Assembly: GCF_016703145.1 (NCBI RefSeq)
Contig: NZ_JADJCO010000005.1
Span: forward strand, 186,001 to 250,000
Length of the DNA: 64,000 bases
Direction: 5' to 3'
Origin: Ottowia sp.
GTDB taxonomy: Bacteria; Pseudomonadota; Gammaproteobacteria; Burkholderiales; Burkholderiaceae_C
Part shown: positions 45,839 to 55,211 of the stretch, one piece after another
How positions within the stretch are numbered: position 1 is the stretch's first letter
How the letters are laid out: every line of letters begins with the position of its first letter
Translations under genes and position numbers: made by a program
Notes under the pieces: model-generated
Told to the model about the DNA's origin: nothing
Databases searched by the model: none
What the model saw: the letters and a program-made list of their open reading frames with translations, nothing else

Positions 45839-48800
45839 GTGCGTCTCAACTCCATCAAGCTCTCGGGCTTCAAGTCCTTCGCCGATCCCACCAATTTCAT
45901 GCTGCCCGGCCAGCTGGTCGGGGTGGTGGGGCCCAACGGTTGCGGCAAGTCCAACATCATGGACGCGGTGCGCTGGGTACTGGGCGAATCCAAGGCCAGC
46001 GAGCTGCGCGGCGAGTCGATGCAGGATGTGATCTTCAACGGCACCACCACGCGCAAGGCCGCCTCGCGCTCGTCGGTGGAGCTGGTGTTCGACAACGCCG
46101 ACCACCGCGCTGGCGGGCAGTGGAGCCAGTTCGCCGAGATCTCGGTCAAGCGCGTGCTCACGCGCGACGGCACCAGCAGCTACTACATCAACAACCAGCC
46201 GGTGCGCCGCCGCGACGTGCAGGATGTGTTCCTGGGCACCGGCCTGGGCCCGCGCGCCTACGCCATCATCGGCCAGGGCACCATCAGCCGCATCATCGAG
46301 TCGCGGCCCGAGGAGCTGCGCCTGTTCCTGGAAGAGGCGGCCGGCGTCAGCAAGTACAAGGAGCGCCGCCGCGAGACCGAGAACCGCCTGACCGACACGC
46401 GCGAGAACCTGACGCGGGTGGAAGACATCCTGCGCGAGCTGAACGCCAACCTCGACAAGCTGGAGAAGCAGGCCGAGGTCGCCCAGCAGTACCAGGGCCT
46501 GCAGTCGGCCGCCTCGCTCAGGCAGAACCAGCTCTGGTTCCTCAAGCGCGCCGAGGCCGAGGAAGGGCAGGCGCGGCTGAAGGCCGAGGCCGAGAAGGCC
46601 GCCAGCGAGCTGGAGTCGCGCGTGGCCGACCTGCGCCACGTCGAGGCCGAGCTGGAAACCATCCGCCAGGCCCACTACGCCGCCGGCGACCAGGTCAACC
46701 AGGCCCAGGGCCTGCTGTACGAGGCCAGCGCCGAGGTCGGCCGGCTGGAGGCCGAGATCCGCTTCGTCGTCGAAGGCCGCCAGCGCGCCGAGGCCCGGCT
46801 GGCGCAGCTCCAGGAGCAGCTGGCGCAGTGGGCCGCGCGCCGCGGCGACGCCGAGGCCGAGATCGAGACCCTGGCCGGGCAGGGCGCCGAGGCCGAGGAC
46901 CGGCACCTCACCCTGGCCGCGCAGCTGGAGGAGCAGCAGCAGGCCCTGCCCGAGCTGGACGAGGCGCTGCGCCGCGCCCAGGCCCAGGTCGGCGAGCAGC
47001 GCGGCGCCGTGGCGCAGGTGCAGCAGCAAATCCAGGTGCTGGCGGCCGAGCAGCGCGGCATCGAGGACCAGAGCCGCCAGTTGAACGCCCGCCGCGACCG
47101 GCTGGGCGCCGACCGCAACGCCCTGGCCGCGCCCGACGAGCAGCGCCTGCTGCACCTGCAGTCGCAGCTCGCCGCCGCGCAAGAGGCCGCGCAGGTCGTC
47201 GACGCGCGCCTGCACGAACTGCAGGACGGCGTGCCCCGGCTCGACGAGGACCGCCGTGCGCGCCAGCAGGCGGTGAACCAGGAGACCGCCCGCCAGGCCG
47301 ACCTGTCGGCGCGGCTGGAGGCGCTGAAGGCGCTGCAGGACAAGGTCAAGACCGACGGCAAGCTCCAGCCCTGGCTGGCCCGGCACGGGCTGGACGGGCT
47401 GCAGGGCCTGTGGAGCCGCCTGCACGTCGAGCCCGGCTGGGAGAACGCGCTCGAAGCCGCGCTGCGCGAGCGCATGGCGGCGCTCGAAGTCGGCCGCCTG
47501 GACATGGTGCGCGCCTTCGCCGCCGACGCGCCGCCGGCCAAGCTGGCCTTCTACAGCCCGCCCGCCGCGCCCGCCCCCGGCGAGGCCGGCGCGCTGCCGC
47601 GCCTGGCCGACCTGCTGCGCCTGCACGACGCCGGCCAGAAGGCGCTGCTGGCCGACTGGCTGGCCGGCTGCTACACCGCCGCCTCGTTGGAGGACGCGCT
47701 GGCGCAGCGCGGCCAGTTGCGGGCCGGCGAGGTCATCTACGTGAAGAGCGGGCATGGCGTGGGCGGCCACAGCGTCAGCTTCTACGCGCCCGATTCCGAG
47801 CAGGCCGGCCTGCTGGCGCGCGCGCAGGAGATCGAGAACCTGGACAAGCAACTGCGCGCGCAGCAGCTCATCGGCGAGGAGGCGCGCAACGCCCTGGTCA
47901 AGGCCGAGGCCGCCTACACCGACGCTGCCCAGCGCCTGACCGCCACGCGCCGCGAGGCCGCCGAGGCGCAGCAGGGCGCGCACCAGTTGCAGGTCGAGAC
48001 CCTGCGCCTGACCCAGCAGGCCGAGCAGGCCAAGGCGCGCGGCGAGCAGATCGCCGGCGACCTGGCCGAGGTCGATGCCGCGCTGGACGAGTTGCAGGAG
48101 CGCCGCGTCACCGCCGAGGCGCGCTTCGAGGAGCTGGACATGCAGTTGGCCGACGCGCAGGAGCGCCACGCTCAGCTGGACGAGCGCGTGATCGGGGCCG
48201 AGCGCCGCCTGAACGAGGCGCGCGAGCAGCAGCGCGCGCTGGAGCGGCAGGCGCAGGAGGCGCAGTTCGCCCAGCGCACGCTGCAAGCCCGGCGCGCCGA
48301 ACTCAGCCGCACCATCGACACCGCCGCGCAGCAGAGCGCATCCATCGAGGCCGAGCAGCAGCGCGCCGGCGACGAGCTGGCGCGCCTGACCGACGCCGCC
48401 GCGCAGGCCGGCCTGCAGACGGCGCTGGCGCTGAAGATCGAGCGCGAGCAGGCCCTGGGCGCCCAGCGCAGCCAGTACGACGACCTGACCACCCGGCTGC
48501 GCGCCAGCGACGAGCGCCGCCTGCGGCTGGAGCGCGAGCTGGACCCGCTGCGCCAGCGCATCACCGACCTGCAGCTCAAGGAGCAGGCCGCCCGCCTGGG
48601 GCTGGAGCAGTACAGCCAGTTGCTGGCCGACGCGCAGGCCGACCTGGCCGCCGTGGCGCAGTCCGTCCAGGACGGCGACGTCCGGCTGGCCGGCTTGCAG
48701 GGCGAGATCGACCGCCTGCACCGCGACATCCAGGCGCTGGGCGCGGTCAACCTGGCCGCGCTGGACGAGCTGACCGCCGCGCGCGAGCGCAAGCAATTCC

Positions 48801-49357
48801 TCGATGCGCAGTCGGCCGACCTGACCGAAGCCATGACCACGCTGGAGGACGCCATCCGCAAGATCGATGGCGAGACGCGCGAACTGCTGGGTGGCACCTT
48901 CAACACCGTCAACGAGCACTTCGGCCGCATGTTCCCCGAGCTGTTCGGCGGTGGCAACGCCCGGCTGGTGATGACCGGCGAGGAAATCCTCGACTCCGGC
49001 GTGCAGGTCATGGCCCAGCCGCCGGGCAAGAAGAACCAGACCATCCACCTGCTGTCGGGCGGCGAGAAGGCGCTCACGGCCATCGCGCTGGTGTTCGCCA
49101 TCTTCCAGCTCAACCCCGCGCCGTTCTGCCTGCTGGACGAGGTGGACGCGCCGCTGGACGACGCCAACACCGAGCGCTACTCGCGCCTGGTGACCAGCAT
49201 GAGCAAGCAGGGCACGCAGTTCCTCTTCATCAGCCACAACAAGATTGCCATGGAGATGGCCGAGCAGCTGATCGGCGTGACCATGCAGGAGCAGGGCGTC
49301 TCGCGTATCGTGGCGGTGGACATGGAATCCGCCGTGGGCCTGGCCGAGGCCGCCTGA
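45839..49357 (+). CDS. smc: chromosome segregation protein SMC
   Basis: 1172-residue SMC ATPase that organises and segregates the chromosome. N-terminal Walker A G-P-N-G-C-G-K-S-N near residue 31; long coiled coil rich in Glu, Gln, Ala and Arg; hinge around residues 515-650; second coiled coil; C-terminal signature L-L-S-G-G-E-K-A-L-T near 1071 and Walker B L-L-D-E-V-D-A-P-L-D. The GTG at 45839 is chosen because it gives V-R-L-N-S-I-K-L-S-G-F-K-S-F, matching SMC starts. It is followed by zipA and ligA, a conserved order. Confidence 0.95.
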   Translation: MRLNSIKLSGFKSFADPTNFMLPGQLVGVVGPNGCGKSNIMDAVRWVLGESKASELRGESMQDVIFNGTTTRKAASRSSVELVFDNADHRAGGQWSQFAEISVKRVLTRDGTSSYYINNQPVRRRDVQDVFLGTGLGPRAYAIIGQGTISRIIESRPEELRLFLEEAAGVSKYKERRRETENRLTDTRENLTRVEDILRELNANLDKLEKQAEVAQQYQGLQSAASLRQNQLWFLKRAEAEEGQARLKAEAEKAASELESRVADLRHVEAELETIRQAHYAAGDQVNQAQGLLYEASAEVGRLEAEIRFVVEGRQRAEARLAQLQEQLAQWAARRGDAEAEIETLAGQGAEAEDRHLTLAAQLEEQQQALPELDEALRRAQAQVGEQRGAVAQVQQQIQVLAAEQRGIEDQSRQLNARRDRLGADRNALAAPDEQRLLHLQSQLAAAQEAAQVVDARLHELQDGVPRLDEDRRARQQAVNQETARQADLSARLEALKALQDKVKTDGKLQPWLARHGLDGLQGLWSRLHVEPGWENALEAALRERMAALEVGRLDMVRAFAADAPPAKLAFYSPPAAPAPGEAGALPRLADLLRLHDAGQKALLADWLAGCYTAASLEDALAQRGQLRAGEVIYVKSGHGVGGHSVSFYAPDSEQAGLLARAQEIENLDKQLRAQQLIGEEARNALVKAEAAYTDAAQRLTATRREAAEAQQGAHQLQVETLRLTQQAEQAKARGEQIAGDLAEVDAALDELQERRVTAEARFEELDMQLADAQERHAQLDERVIGAERRLNEAREQQRALERQAQEAQFAQRTLQARRAELSRTIDTAAQQSASIEAEQQRAGDELARLTDAAAQAGLQTALALKIEREQALGAQRSQYDDLTTRLRASDERRLRLERELDPLRQRITDLQLKEQAARLGLEQYSQLLADAQADLAAVAQSVQDGDVRLAGLQGEIDRLHRDIQALGAVNLAALDELTAARERKQFLDAQSADLTEAMTTLEDAIRKIDGETRELLGGTFNTVNEHFGRMFPELFGGGNARLVMTGEEILDSGVQVMAQPPGKKNQTIHLLSGGEKALTAIALVFAIFQLNPAPFCLLDEVDAPLDDANTERYSRLVTSMSKQGTQFLFISHNKIAMEMAEQLIGVTMQEQGVSRIVAVDMESAVGLAEAA

Positions 49358-49382
49358 AGCGGCGAAAAGGGGCGAAGCCGAT

Positions 49383-50456
49383 ATGAGTTCCTTGCAAGTG
49401 GGCCTGGCCGTGGCCGGTGGCCTGGTCCTAGGCGGCGTGATCGCCTACAACACCTGGAACGCGCGCCGCAACGAGCCGCGCCAGGCGCAGCCCGACACCG
49501 AGCAGATGCCCCTGCCGCCCGGGCACGCGGAGCCCGGCCCCGATGCCGCCGCCGACGCGCCCGCGCCGTCGCGCATCGAGCCCACGCTCGACCCCCGCGC
49601 GCCGCTGGGCCCGCTGCCCACGCCGGAGAAGCGCCTCCGGCTCGACGCGCTGATCGACGTCATCGCGCCCATCGCGCTCGACGGGCGCGTGGTTTCGGGC
49701 GACGCGCTGCTGGCCGCCCTGCCGGCCACGCGCCGCGTCGGCAGCAAGCCCTTCGCGATCGAGGGGCAGGCCCAGGAGTCGGGCGAGTGGGAGTTTCCCG
49801 TCGCTGGCCGTCGCTACACCGCGCTGCAGGCCGGCGTGCAACTGGCCAACCGCACCGGCGCGCTCAACGAGATCGAATACTCCGAGTTCGTCATGAAGGC
49901 GCAGCGCTACGCCGACGCCGTGGGCGGCGCGCCCGAGTTCCCGGAGATGCTGCACGAAGTCGCCCGCGCGCGCGAGCTGGACCAGTTCGCCAGCCAGCAC
50001 GACGCGCAGCTCAGCCTGACCCTGCGCGCGCGTGGCGCGGCCTGGAGCCCCGGCTTCGTGCACCAGCGGGCGGGCAAGCTGGGCTTCGTCGCCGGCGTGG
50101 TGCCTGGGCGCATGGCACTGCCCTCGAGCGAAGTGGGCCTGCCGCCCATCCTGGGCCTGACCTTCGACCCGCGGGCCGCGCTGTCGGAAGACCCGGCGCA
50201 CGCGGCGATCCACGAGGTCACCCTCCACCTCGACGTGCCGCAGGTGCACCGCAACGAGCAGCCCTTCGTGCGCCTGAGTGACGCCGCCTTCGCGCTGGCC
50301 GACGCCATGGACGGCCTCGTCACCGACGACGCCGGGCAGGTGCTGCGCCCGGCCATGATCGACACCATCGGCGCCGACCTGGAACGCCTGTACGACACGC
50401 TGCAGTCGCACGACCTGGCGGCCGGCTCGCCCCAGGCACGGCGGCTGTTCAGCTAG
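49383..50456 (+). CDS. zipA: cell division protein ZipA
   Basis: 357 residues. It has an N-terminal membrane anchor (L-Q-V-G-L-A-V-A-G-G-L-V-L-G-G-V-I-A-Y), a Pro/Ala-rich linker, and a C-terminal FtsZ-binding domain (L-T-L-R-A-R-G, H-E-V-T-L-H-L-D-V-P). ZipA tethers FtsZ to the inner membrane. The sequence is divergent, as usual in betaproteobacteria, but its position between smc and ligA is diagnostic. Confidence 0.87.
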   Translation: MSSLQVGLAVAGGLVLGGVIAYNTWNARRNEPRQAQPDTEQMPLPPGHAEPGPDAAADAPAPSRIEPTLDPRAPLGPLPTPEKRLRLDALIDVIAPIALDGRVVSGDALLAALPATRRVGSKPFAIEGQAQESGEWEFPVAGRRYTALQAGVQLANRTGALNEIEYSEFVMKAQRYADAVGGAPEFPEMLHEVARARELDQFASQHDAQLSLTLRARGAAWSPGFVHQRAGKLGFVAGVVPGRMALPSSEVGLPPILGLTFDPRAALSEDPAHAAIHEVTLHLDVPQVHRNEQPFVRLSDAAFALADAMDGLVTDDAGQVLRPAMIDTIGADLERLYDTLQSHDLAAGSPQARRLFS

Positions 50457-50515
50457 TTTTTTCAAGCCTTTTTTGGGCTACAGCCCCCATGGAATATGCG
50501 CAAGGCGCTATGAAT
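50456..50515 (-). repeat. dispersed repeat copy between zipA and ligA
   Basis: On the reverse strand: CATAGCGCCTTGCGCATATT then CCATGGGGGCTGTAGCCCAA and AAAAGG. It fills the zipA-ligA gap and provides the AAGG and ATG that start ligA. Confidence 0.75.
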
Positions 50516-52651
50516 GATGAAGTAAAAGCGACGCGACGAGCGGCCGAACTGCGCGCCGTCCTGAACCGTGCCGCGCACCAGTACTACACGCTGGACGCGC
50601 CCGACATCCCCGACGCCGAGTACGACCGGCTGTTCCAGGAGTTGCAGGCGCTGGAGGCCGCGCACCCCGGGCTGTGCACGCCCGACTCGCCCACCCAGCG
50701 CGTGGGCGGCGTGGTGCTGGACGGCCTGAAGCCGGTGCGGCACGCGCTGCCCATGCTCAGCATCCGCACCGAGACCGACACCACGGCCGCGGGCGCGCGC
50801 AAGTTCGACGAGCAGGTGCGCAACTTCCTGGCCGGCGAGCAGCGCCGCACCGAGCTGAAGGCCAGCGATCCGCGCCACCGCGCCGCGCCGCTGCCCGAAG
50901 AGGCGCTGGCGGTGCTGGGCGGCGCGCCGATCGCCTACGTCGCCGAGCCCAAGTTCGACGGCTTGGCCATCAACCTGCGCTACGAGCACGGCGTGCTGAT
51001 GCAAGCCGCCACGCGCGGCGACGGCGAGACCGGCGAGGACGTGACCCACAACATCCGCGCCATCGGCCAGATCCCGCTGCGCCTGGCGGGCGACGCGCCG
51101 CCCGTGCTGGAAGTGCGCGGCGAGGTCTACATGCGCCGCGATGACTTCGAGGCGCTGAACGAGCGCCAGCGTGCCAAGACGGCGGCCGGCGCGAAGAACG
51201 AGAAGACCTTCATCAACCCGCGCAACACCGCCGCCGGCGCCGTGCGCCAGCTCGACCCCGTCACGGCGCGCGAGCGACGCCTGAGCTTCTTCGCCTACGG
51301 GCTGGGCGAGGTCACGCCGGCGGCCCAGGGCAGCCCGCGCTGGAGCAGCCACTGGGACGTGCTGCAAGCGCTGAAATCATGGGGATTTCCGGTCTCGGCC
51401 CTCGCCAGAAGGGCGCTGGGTGCTCCAGAGTTGATAGCGTTTCACGAGGACGTTGCCGGCCAGCGCGACCAGTTGCCCTTCGACATCGACGGCGTGGTCT
51501 ACAAGGTGGACAGCCTGGTGCTGCAGCGCGAGCTGGGTTTCGCCACGCGCCAGCCGCGCTGGGCCGTGGCGCACAAGTACCCGGCGCAGGAGCAGTTGAC
51601 GACGGTGCAGGCCATCGACGTGCAGGTTGGCCGCACCGGCAAGCTCACGCCCGTGGCCAAGCTGGCGCCGGTGTTCGTCGGCGGCGTCACCGTCACCAAC
51701 GCCACGCTGCACAACGAGCTGGAGGCGCGGCGCAAGGACGTGCGCGTGGGCGATACCGTCATCGTGCGCCGCGCCGGTGACGTGATCCCCGAGGTGGTGG
51801 GCGTTCTGCCCGAGCGCCGCCCGCCCGGCGCCGAGCCTTTCGCCATGCCCGCGCACTGCCCGGTGTGCGGCAGCGACGCCGTGCGCGAGGAGGGCGAGGC
51901 CGACCACCGCTGCACCGGCGGCCTGTTCTGCCCGGCGCAGCGCAAGCAGGCGCTGCTGCACTTCGCGTCGCGCCGCGCCATGGACATCGAGGGCCTGGGC
52001 GACAAGCTGGTCGAGCAACTGGTCGATGGCGGCATCGTCCGGGCGCTGCCCGACGTCTACCGGCTGGGCTTCGTCGCCCTTGCCGCCCTGGACCGGATGG
52101 CCGAGAAATCCGCGCGAAACCTGGTGGACGCGCTGCAAAAATCGAAGCAGACCACGCTGGCGCGCTTTCTGTACGCGCTCGGCATCCGCCACGTCGGCGA
52201 AACCACGGCCAAGGACCTGGCGCGCCACTTCGGCACGCTGGACGGCGTGATGGCGGCCGGCGTCGACCCACTGCTGCAGGTACCCGACGTGGGGCCGGTG
52301 GTGGCCGAGAGCATCCACACTTTCTTCGCGCAGCCGCACAACCGCGAGGTGGTCGAGCAGTTGCGCGCCGTCGGCATCCACTGGCCCGAAGGGCCGCCCG
52401 CGCCCGCCGCGCTGCTGCCGCTGGCCGGCAAGACCTTCGTGCTCACCGGCACGCTGCCGACGCTCGGCCGCGACGAGGCCAAGGACCTGCTCGAAGCCGC
52501 CGGCGCCAAGGTCAGCGGCAGCGTCAGCAGGAAGACCCACTACGTCGTCGCGGGCGAGGAGGCCGGCAGCAAGCTGGACAAGGCGCGCGAATTGGGCGTG
52601 CCGGTGATCGACGAGGCGCAGCTGCGGGCGCTGCTGGCGGGCGCGGCATGA
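50510..52651 (+). CDS. ligA: NAD-dependent DNA ligase
   Basis: 713-residue ligase joining Okazaki fragments. Order of domains: Ia (H-Q-Y-Y-T-L-D-A-P-D-I-P-D-A-E-Y), adenylation with catalytic Lys in A-E-P-K-F-D-G-L-A near residue 148, OB fold, Cys4 zinc finger (C-P-V-C-G, R-C, F-C-P-A-Q) near 450-480, HhH domain, and C-terminal BRCT. ATG 50510 is preferred over 50489 because AAGG lies just upstream. A possible dispersed-repeat segment at 51380-51444 lies between conserved blocks. The stop overlaps the ROK kinase start. Confidence 0.96.
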   Translation: MNDEVKATRRAAELRAVLNRAAHQYYTLDAPDIPDAEYDRLFQELQALEAAHPGLCTPDSPTQRVGGVVLDGLKPVRHALPMLSIRTETDTTAAGARKFDEQVRNFLAGEQRRTELKASDPRHRAAPLPEEALAVLGGAPIAYVAEPKFDGLAINLRYEHGVLMQAATRGDGETGEDVTHNIRAIGQIPLRLAGDAPPVLEVRGEVYMRRDDFEALNERQRAKTAAGAKNEKTFINPRNTAAGAVRQLDPVTARERRLSFFAYGLGEVTPAAQGSPRWSSHWDVLQALKSWGFPVSALARRALGAPELIAFHEDVAGQRDQLPFDIDGVVYKVDSLVLQRELGFATRQPRWAVAHKYPAQEQLTTVQAIDVQVGRTGKLTPVAKLAPVFVGGVTVTNATLHNELEARRKDVRVGDTVIVRRAGDVIPEVVGVLPERRPPGAEPFAMPAHCPVCGSDAVREEGEADHRCTGGLFCPAQRKQALLHFASRRAMDIEGLGDKLVEQLVDGGIVRALPDVYRLGFVALAALDRMAEKSARNLVDALQKSKQTTLARFLYALGIRHVGETTAKDLARHFGTLDGVMAAGVDPLLQVPDVGPVVAESIHTFFAQPHNREVVEQLRAVGIHWPEGPPAPAALLPLAGKTFVLTGTLPTLGRDEAKDLLEAAGAKVSGSVSRKTHYVVAGEEAGSKLDKARELGVPVIDEAQLRALLAGAA
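51380..51444 (-). repeat. possible dispersed repeat copy inside ligA
   Basis: On the reverse strand: GCTATCAACTCTGGAGCACC then CAGCGCCCTTCTGGCGAGGG and CCGAGACCGGAAATC. The tail resembles the family but the head is incomplete. It encodes L-A-R-R-A-L-G-A-P-E-L-I-A-F-H. Confidence 0.4.
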
Positions 52652-53577
52652 CGGGCGCGGTTCGCCTCGGCATCGACCTCGGCGGCACCAAGATCGAGAT
52701 CGCGGCGCTGGACACGCAGGGTGCCTTCCTGCTGCGCGAGCGTTGCGCCACGCCGCGCGGCGACTATGGCGCGATCCTGGACGCGATTCGCCAATTGGTG
52801 GCGGCGGCCGAGCAGCGCCTGGGCGCGCGCGGCCTGCCGCTGGGCATGGGCATTCCCGGCAGCCTGTCGCCGCTGACGGGCCGCGTGCGCAACGCCAATT
52901 CCACCGTCCTCAACGGCCAGCCGTTGCGCGAGGATCTGCAGCGCCTGCTGGGGCGCCCGCTGCGGCTGGAGAACGACGCCAACTGCCTGGTGTTGTCCGA
53001 GGCGACGGATGGCGCCGGCGCGGAGGCGGAGGTGGTGTTCGCCGCCATCCTCGGCACGGGCGTGGGGGCCGGCGTGGCCGTGCGCGGCCACGTGCTGCGC
53101 GGGTGCAATGGCGTGGCGGGCGAATGGGGCCACAACCCGCTGCCGCTGGCCACGGCCGCCGAGCTGGCGCGCCCCGCCTGCTGGTGCGGCCGGCCGGCGT
53201 GCCTGGAAACCTGGCTGTCCGGCCCCGCGTTCGCGGCCGACCACGTGCACGAGACCGGGCAGGTGCTTTCCGCCGAAGCTGTCGTCGGCGCCCTGCGCGC
53301 GGGCGACGCGGCGGCGCGCGCCAGCTTCGGCCGCTATGCCGCGCGGCTGGCGCGCGCGCTGGCCCAGGTCATCAACCTCCTCGACCCCGACGTGATCGTG
53401 CTCGGCGGCGGCATGAGCAACGTCGTCGAGGTGTACGACGCGGTGCCCCGGCTGTGGGGACCGCACGTGTTCAGCGACGGCGTGCGCACCGCGCTGCGGC
53501 CGGCGGCGCACGGCGACTCGTCCGGCGTGCGGGGCGCGGCCTGGCTGGCGCCGCCGCCGGATGCACCCTTTACATGA
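52648..53577 (+). CDS. ROK family sugar kinase (fructokinase/Mak-like)
   Basis: 309-residue ROK protein. ATP site G-I-D-L-G-G-T-K-I-E-I at the N-terminus; substrate region L-E-N-D-A-N-C; the ROK zinc motif G-E-W-G-H-N-P-L followed by C-W-C-G-R-P-A-C-L-E-T-W-L-S-G; and V-I-V-L-G-G-G-M-S-N-V. This arrangement is typical of Mak-type fructokinases, which phosphorylate fructose or other hexoses. Translationally coupled to ligA by an ATGA overlap. Confidence 0.88.
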   Translation: MTGAVRLGIDLGGTKIEIAALDTQGAFLLRERCATPRGDYGAILDAIRQLVAAAEQRLGARGLPLGMGIPGSLSPLTGRVRNANSTVLNGQPLREDLQRLLGRPLRLENDANCLVLSEATDGAGAEAEVVFAAILGTGVGAGVAVRGHVLRGCNGVAGEWGHNPLPLATAAELARPACWCGRPACLETWLSGPAFAADHVHETGQVLSAEAVVGALRAGDAAARASFGRYAARLARALAQVINLLDPDVIVLGGGMSNVVEVYDAVPRLWGPHVFSDGVRTALRPAAHGDSSGVRGAAWLAPPPDAPFT

Positions 53578-53654
53578 CCGGACTACAGTAGGGGCGGCGA
53601 TGCCGCTTGGCGGCCGTTCGCCGGTGTGCAAGCTCTTTTTCTGGAGAAACGGAC

Positions 53655-53990
53655 ATGGCAGTTCAATGTTCATCTTCCATCGCCCGGCGCGTGGCGCTGG
53701 GTATGGCGGGCGCCGCCCTGGCGCTGCTGTCGGGCTGCGTGGTGGCGCCGCTCGGCCCCTACGAGGTCGGCGCGCCGGTGGATTACCCGGCGGCGCCGGT
53801 GTACGGCTCGCCGTACTACTATGGCGCGCCGTCGTACTACTGGGGGCCGCCGGCGGTGTCGCTGGGTTTCCATGGCCGCTTCGGCGGCGGGCGCAACTGG
53901 AACGGCGGCCACCACGGCGGCCAGCGCGGCCACTGGGGTCAGGGCGGGCGTCGCGGAGGCTTCCAGGGCAGGGGCAACCGCCGGCCTTGA
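53655..53990 (+). CDS. small Gly/Tyr-rich lipoprotein
   Basis: 111 residues. A signal peptide with lipobox L-L-S-G-C (Cys near residue 28) indicates lipid attachment. The mature part is low-complexity: a Tyr/Pro-rich segment (Y-G-S-P-Y-Y-Y-G-A-P-S-Y-Y-W-G) and then Gly/Arg/His/Asn repeats. No enzyme motifs are visible. It resembles small outer-membrane lipoproteins of unknown role. TGGAGAA precedes the ATG. Confidence 0.75.
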   Translation: MAVQCSSSIARRVALGMAGAALALLSGCVVAPLGPYEVGAPVDYPAAPVYGSPYYYGAPSYYWGPPAVSLGFHGRFGGGRNWNGGHHGGQRGHWGQGGRRGGFQGRGNRRP

Positions 53991-54024
53991 GAAGGCGGTT
54001 GCCGCGCTGCGGCATCATCGGAGC

Positions 54025-54561
54025 ATGGCCATCCACACCATTCTGAAGATGGGCGATCCGCGCCTGCTGCGCATCGCCCGGCCCGTGCAGGCCTTCGACA
54101 CCGACGAGCTGCACCTGCTGGTGCGCGACATGTTCGAGACCATGCGCGCGGCCGATGGCGCCGGCCTGGCGGCGCCGCAGATCGACGCGGACCTGCAACT
54201 GGTGATCTTCGGCACCGACAGCGTGAACCCACGCTACCCCGACGCGCCGCCCGTGCCGCGCACGGTGCTGTGCAACCCGGTCGTCACCCCATTGGGTGAC
54301 GACGAGGAGGAAGGCTGGGAAGGGTGCCTGTCGGTGCCGGGCCTGCGCGGCGTGGTGCCGCGCCACAGGCGCATCCGCTACACCGGTTTCGACCCCTACG
54401 GCGACCCGATCGCGCGCGAGGCCGACGGCTTTCACGCCCGCGTGGTGCAGCACGAGTGCGACCACCTGATCGGCAAGCTGTACCCGATGCGGGTGCGCGA
54501 CTTCTCGCGCTTCGGCTTCACCGAGGTGCTGTTTCCCGGCCTGGACGCCAGCGACGACTGA
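54025..54561 (+). CDS. def: peptide deformylase
   Basis: 178-residue metalloenzyme removing the formyl group from new proteins. The three motifs are all present: G-A-G-L-A-A-P-Q-I, E-G-C-L-S-V-P-G (metal Cys) and Q-H-E-C-D-H-L-I-G (H-E-x-x-H). It reads as a complete active enzyme. No fmt is adjacent. An IS graveyard begins right after the stop. Confidence 0.95.
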   Translation: MAIHTILKMGDPRLLRIARPVQAFDTDELHLLVRDMFETMRAADGAGLAAPQIDADLQLVIFGTDSVNPRYPDAPPVPRTVLCNPVVTPLGDDEEEGWEGCLSVPGLRGVVPRHRRIRYTGFDPYGDPIAREADGFHARVVQHECDHLIGKLYPMRVRDFSRFGFTEVLFPGLDASDD

Positions 54562-54582
54562 GTAACCGTCTTTCGAGTCAAA

Positions 54583-54760
54583 GCGCCGTGAAGCGATTTG
54601 TCCCAAGGTTTTGACCATGGCGTTGGGCGTGGTCAGCAGCTTGCGCATGCAGGCCACCAGACTGCTGCCAGCAGCCGGTCGTGGGAGCACTTGATTGCCG
54701 GGTTGTGCCGTGAGCGTGGTCATGTAGAGCACACCGGCGAATTCGGCGAGCATGGGCTTG
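54583..54760 (-). pseudogene. C-terminal remnant of an IS110-family transposase
   Basis: The reverse strand encodes F-A-G-V-L-Y-M-T-T-L-T-A and then L-V-A-C-M-R-K-L-L-T-T-P-N-A-M-V-K-T, the characteristic end of IS110/IS116 transposases (A-L-Y-M-x-x-L ... R-K-L-L-x-x-L-N-A-M). Only about 60 residues remain, without the catalytic DEDD part. Confidence 0.65.
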
Positions 54761-54774
54761 CAACTCTCCAAAGC

Positions 54775-54814
54775 GTTACCCATGTCCTGGCACACCTGTT
54801 ACCTATGTCCTCGG
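54775..54814. repeat. imperfect direct repeats resembling an IS21-type end
   Basis: GTTACCCATGTCCTGG (54775-54790) and GTTACCTATGTCCTCGG (54798-54814) are near-identical, spaced 23 bp start to start. Multiple direct repeats of this kind are typical of IS21-family ends. No istA or istB is nearby, so this would be an end fragment only. Confidence 0.4.
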
Positions 54815-54879
54815 TCTGAACAGGGGGTCAGCGATGCAGGTGCAGAGGAGGATTTTTTGATCGGTACTGGCATGGGAAG

Positions 54880-55071
54880 CCGAGATGATGCCGAACCCCA
54901 ACTGTGGCGGCCATGCTTGCGCAGCCACACAAGCACCGTCGATTTGCCCTGGATGCCGTAGCGATCCTGAGCCTGCTTGTAGGTGAGGTCGCCCTTTTCT
55001 ACTTGATCGACCACCGACAGCTTAAAAGCCAGCGTGTAGTCCCGCTGGGTGCGTTTGACGCCTGTTTCCAT
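54880..55071 (-). pseudogene. IS3-family OrfA (helix-turn-helix) remnant
   Basis: Starting at ATG 55071 the reverse strand reads R-D-Y-T-L-A-F-K-L-S-V-V-D-Q-V-E-K-G-D-L-T-Y-K-Q-A-Q-D-R-Y-G-I, then S-T-V-L-V-W-L-R-K-H-G-R, the DNA-binding start of IS3-family OrfA. It degenerates after the K-H-G-R block and there is no OrfB. The rest of 55072-55211 holds only a short AAAAGG/CCTTTT palindrome that may terminate the peptidase gene. Confidence 0.75.
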
Positions 55072-55211
55072 TGACTCGCCTTTTCTTGAAGGAAAAGGTG
55101 TCAACCCAGATCAGGACGGGTCATTTGCTGATAAAAAAGGGGCCTTTTCGGGCTCTGTACCTTTGGATGAGGTCAAGCGGTCAGCTTGGGCGTTCTGGTG
55201 CGCCCGATGGC

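Noticed and set aside
45800..49237. Long antisense open frame opposite smc
   Set aside because: Leu/Gln/Arg-rich shadow of the coiled-coil coding strand without any domain signal.
54775..54814. CRISPR-like array from the two direct repeats
   Set aside because: Only two imperfect units with a 7-bp gap and no cas genes; IS end repeats explain it better.
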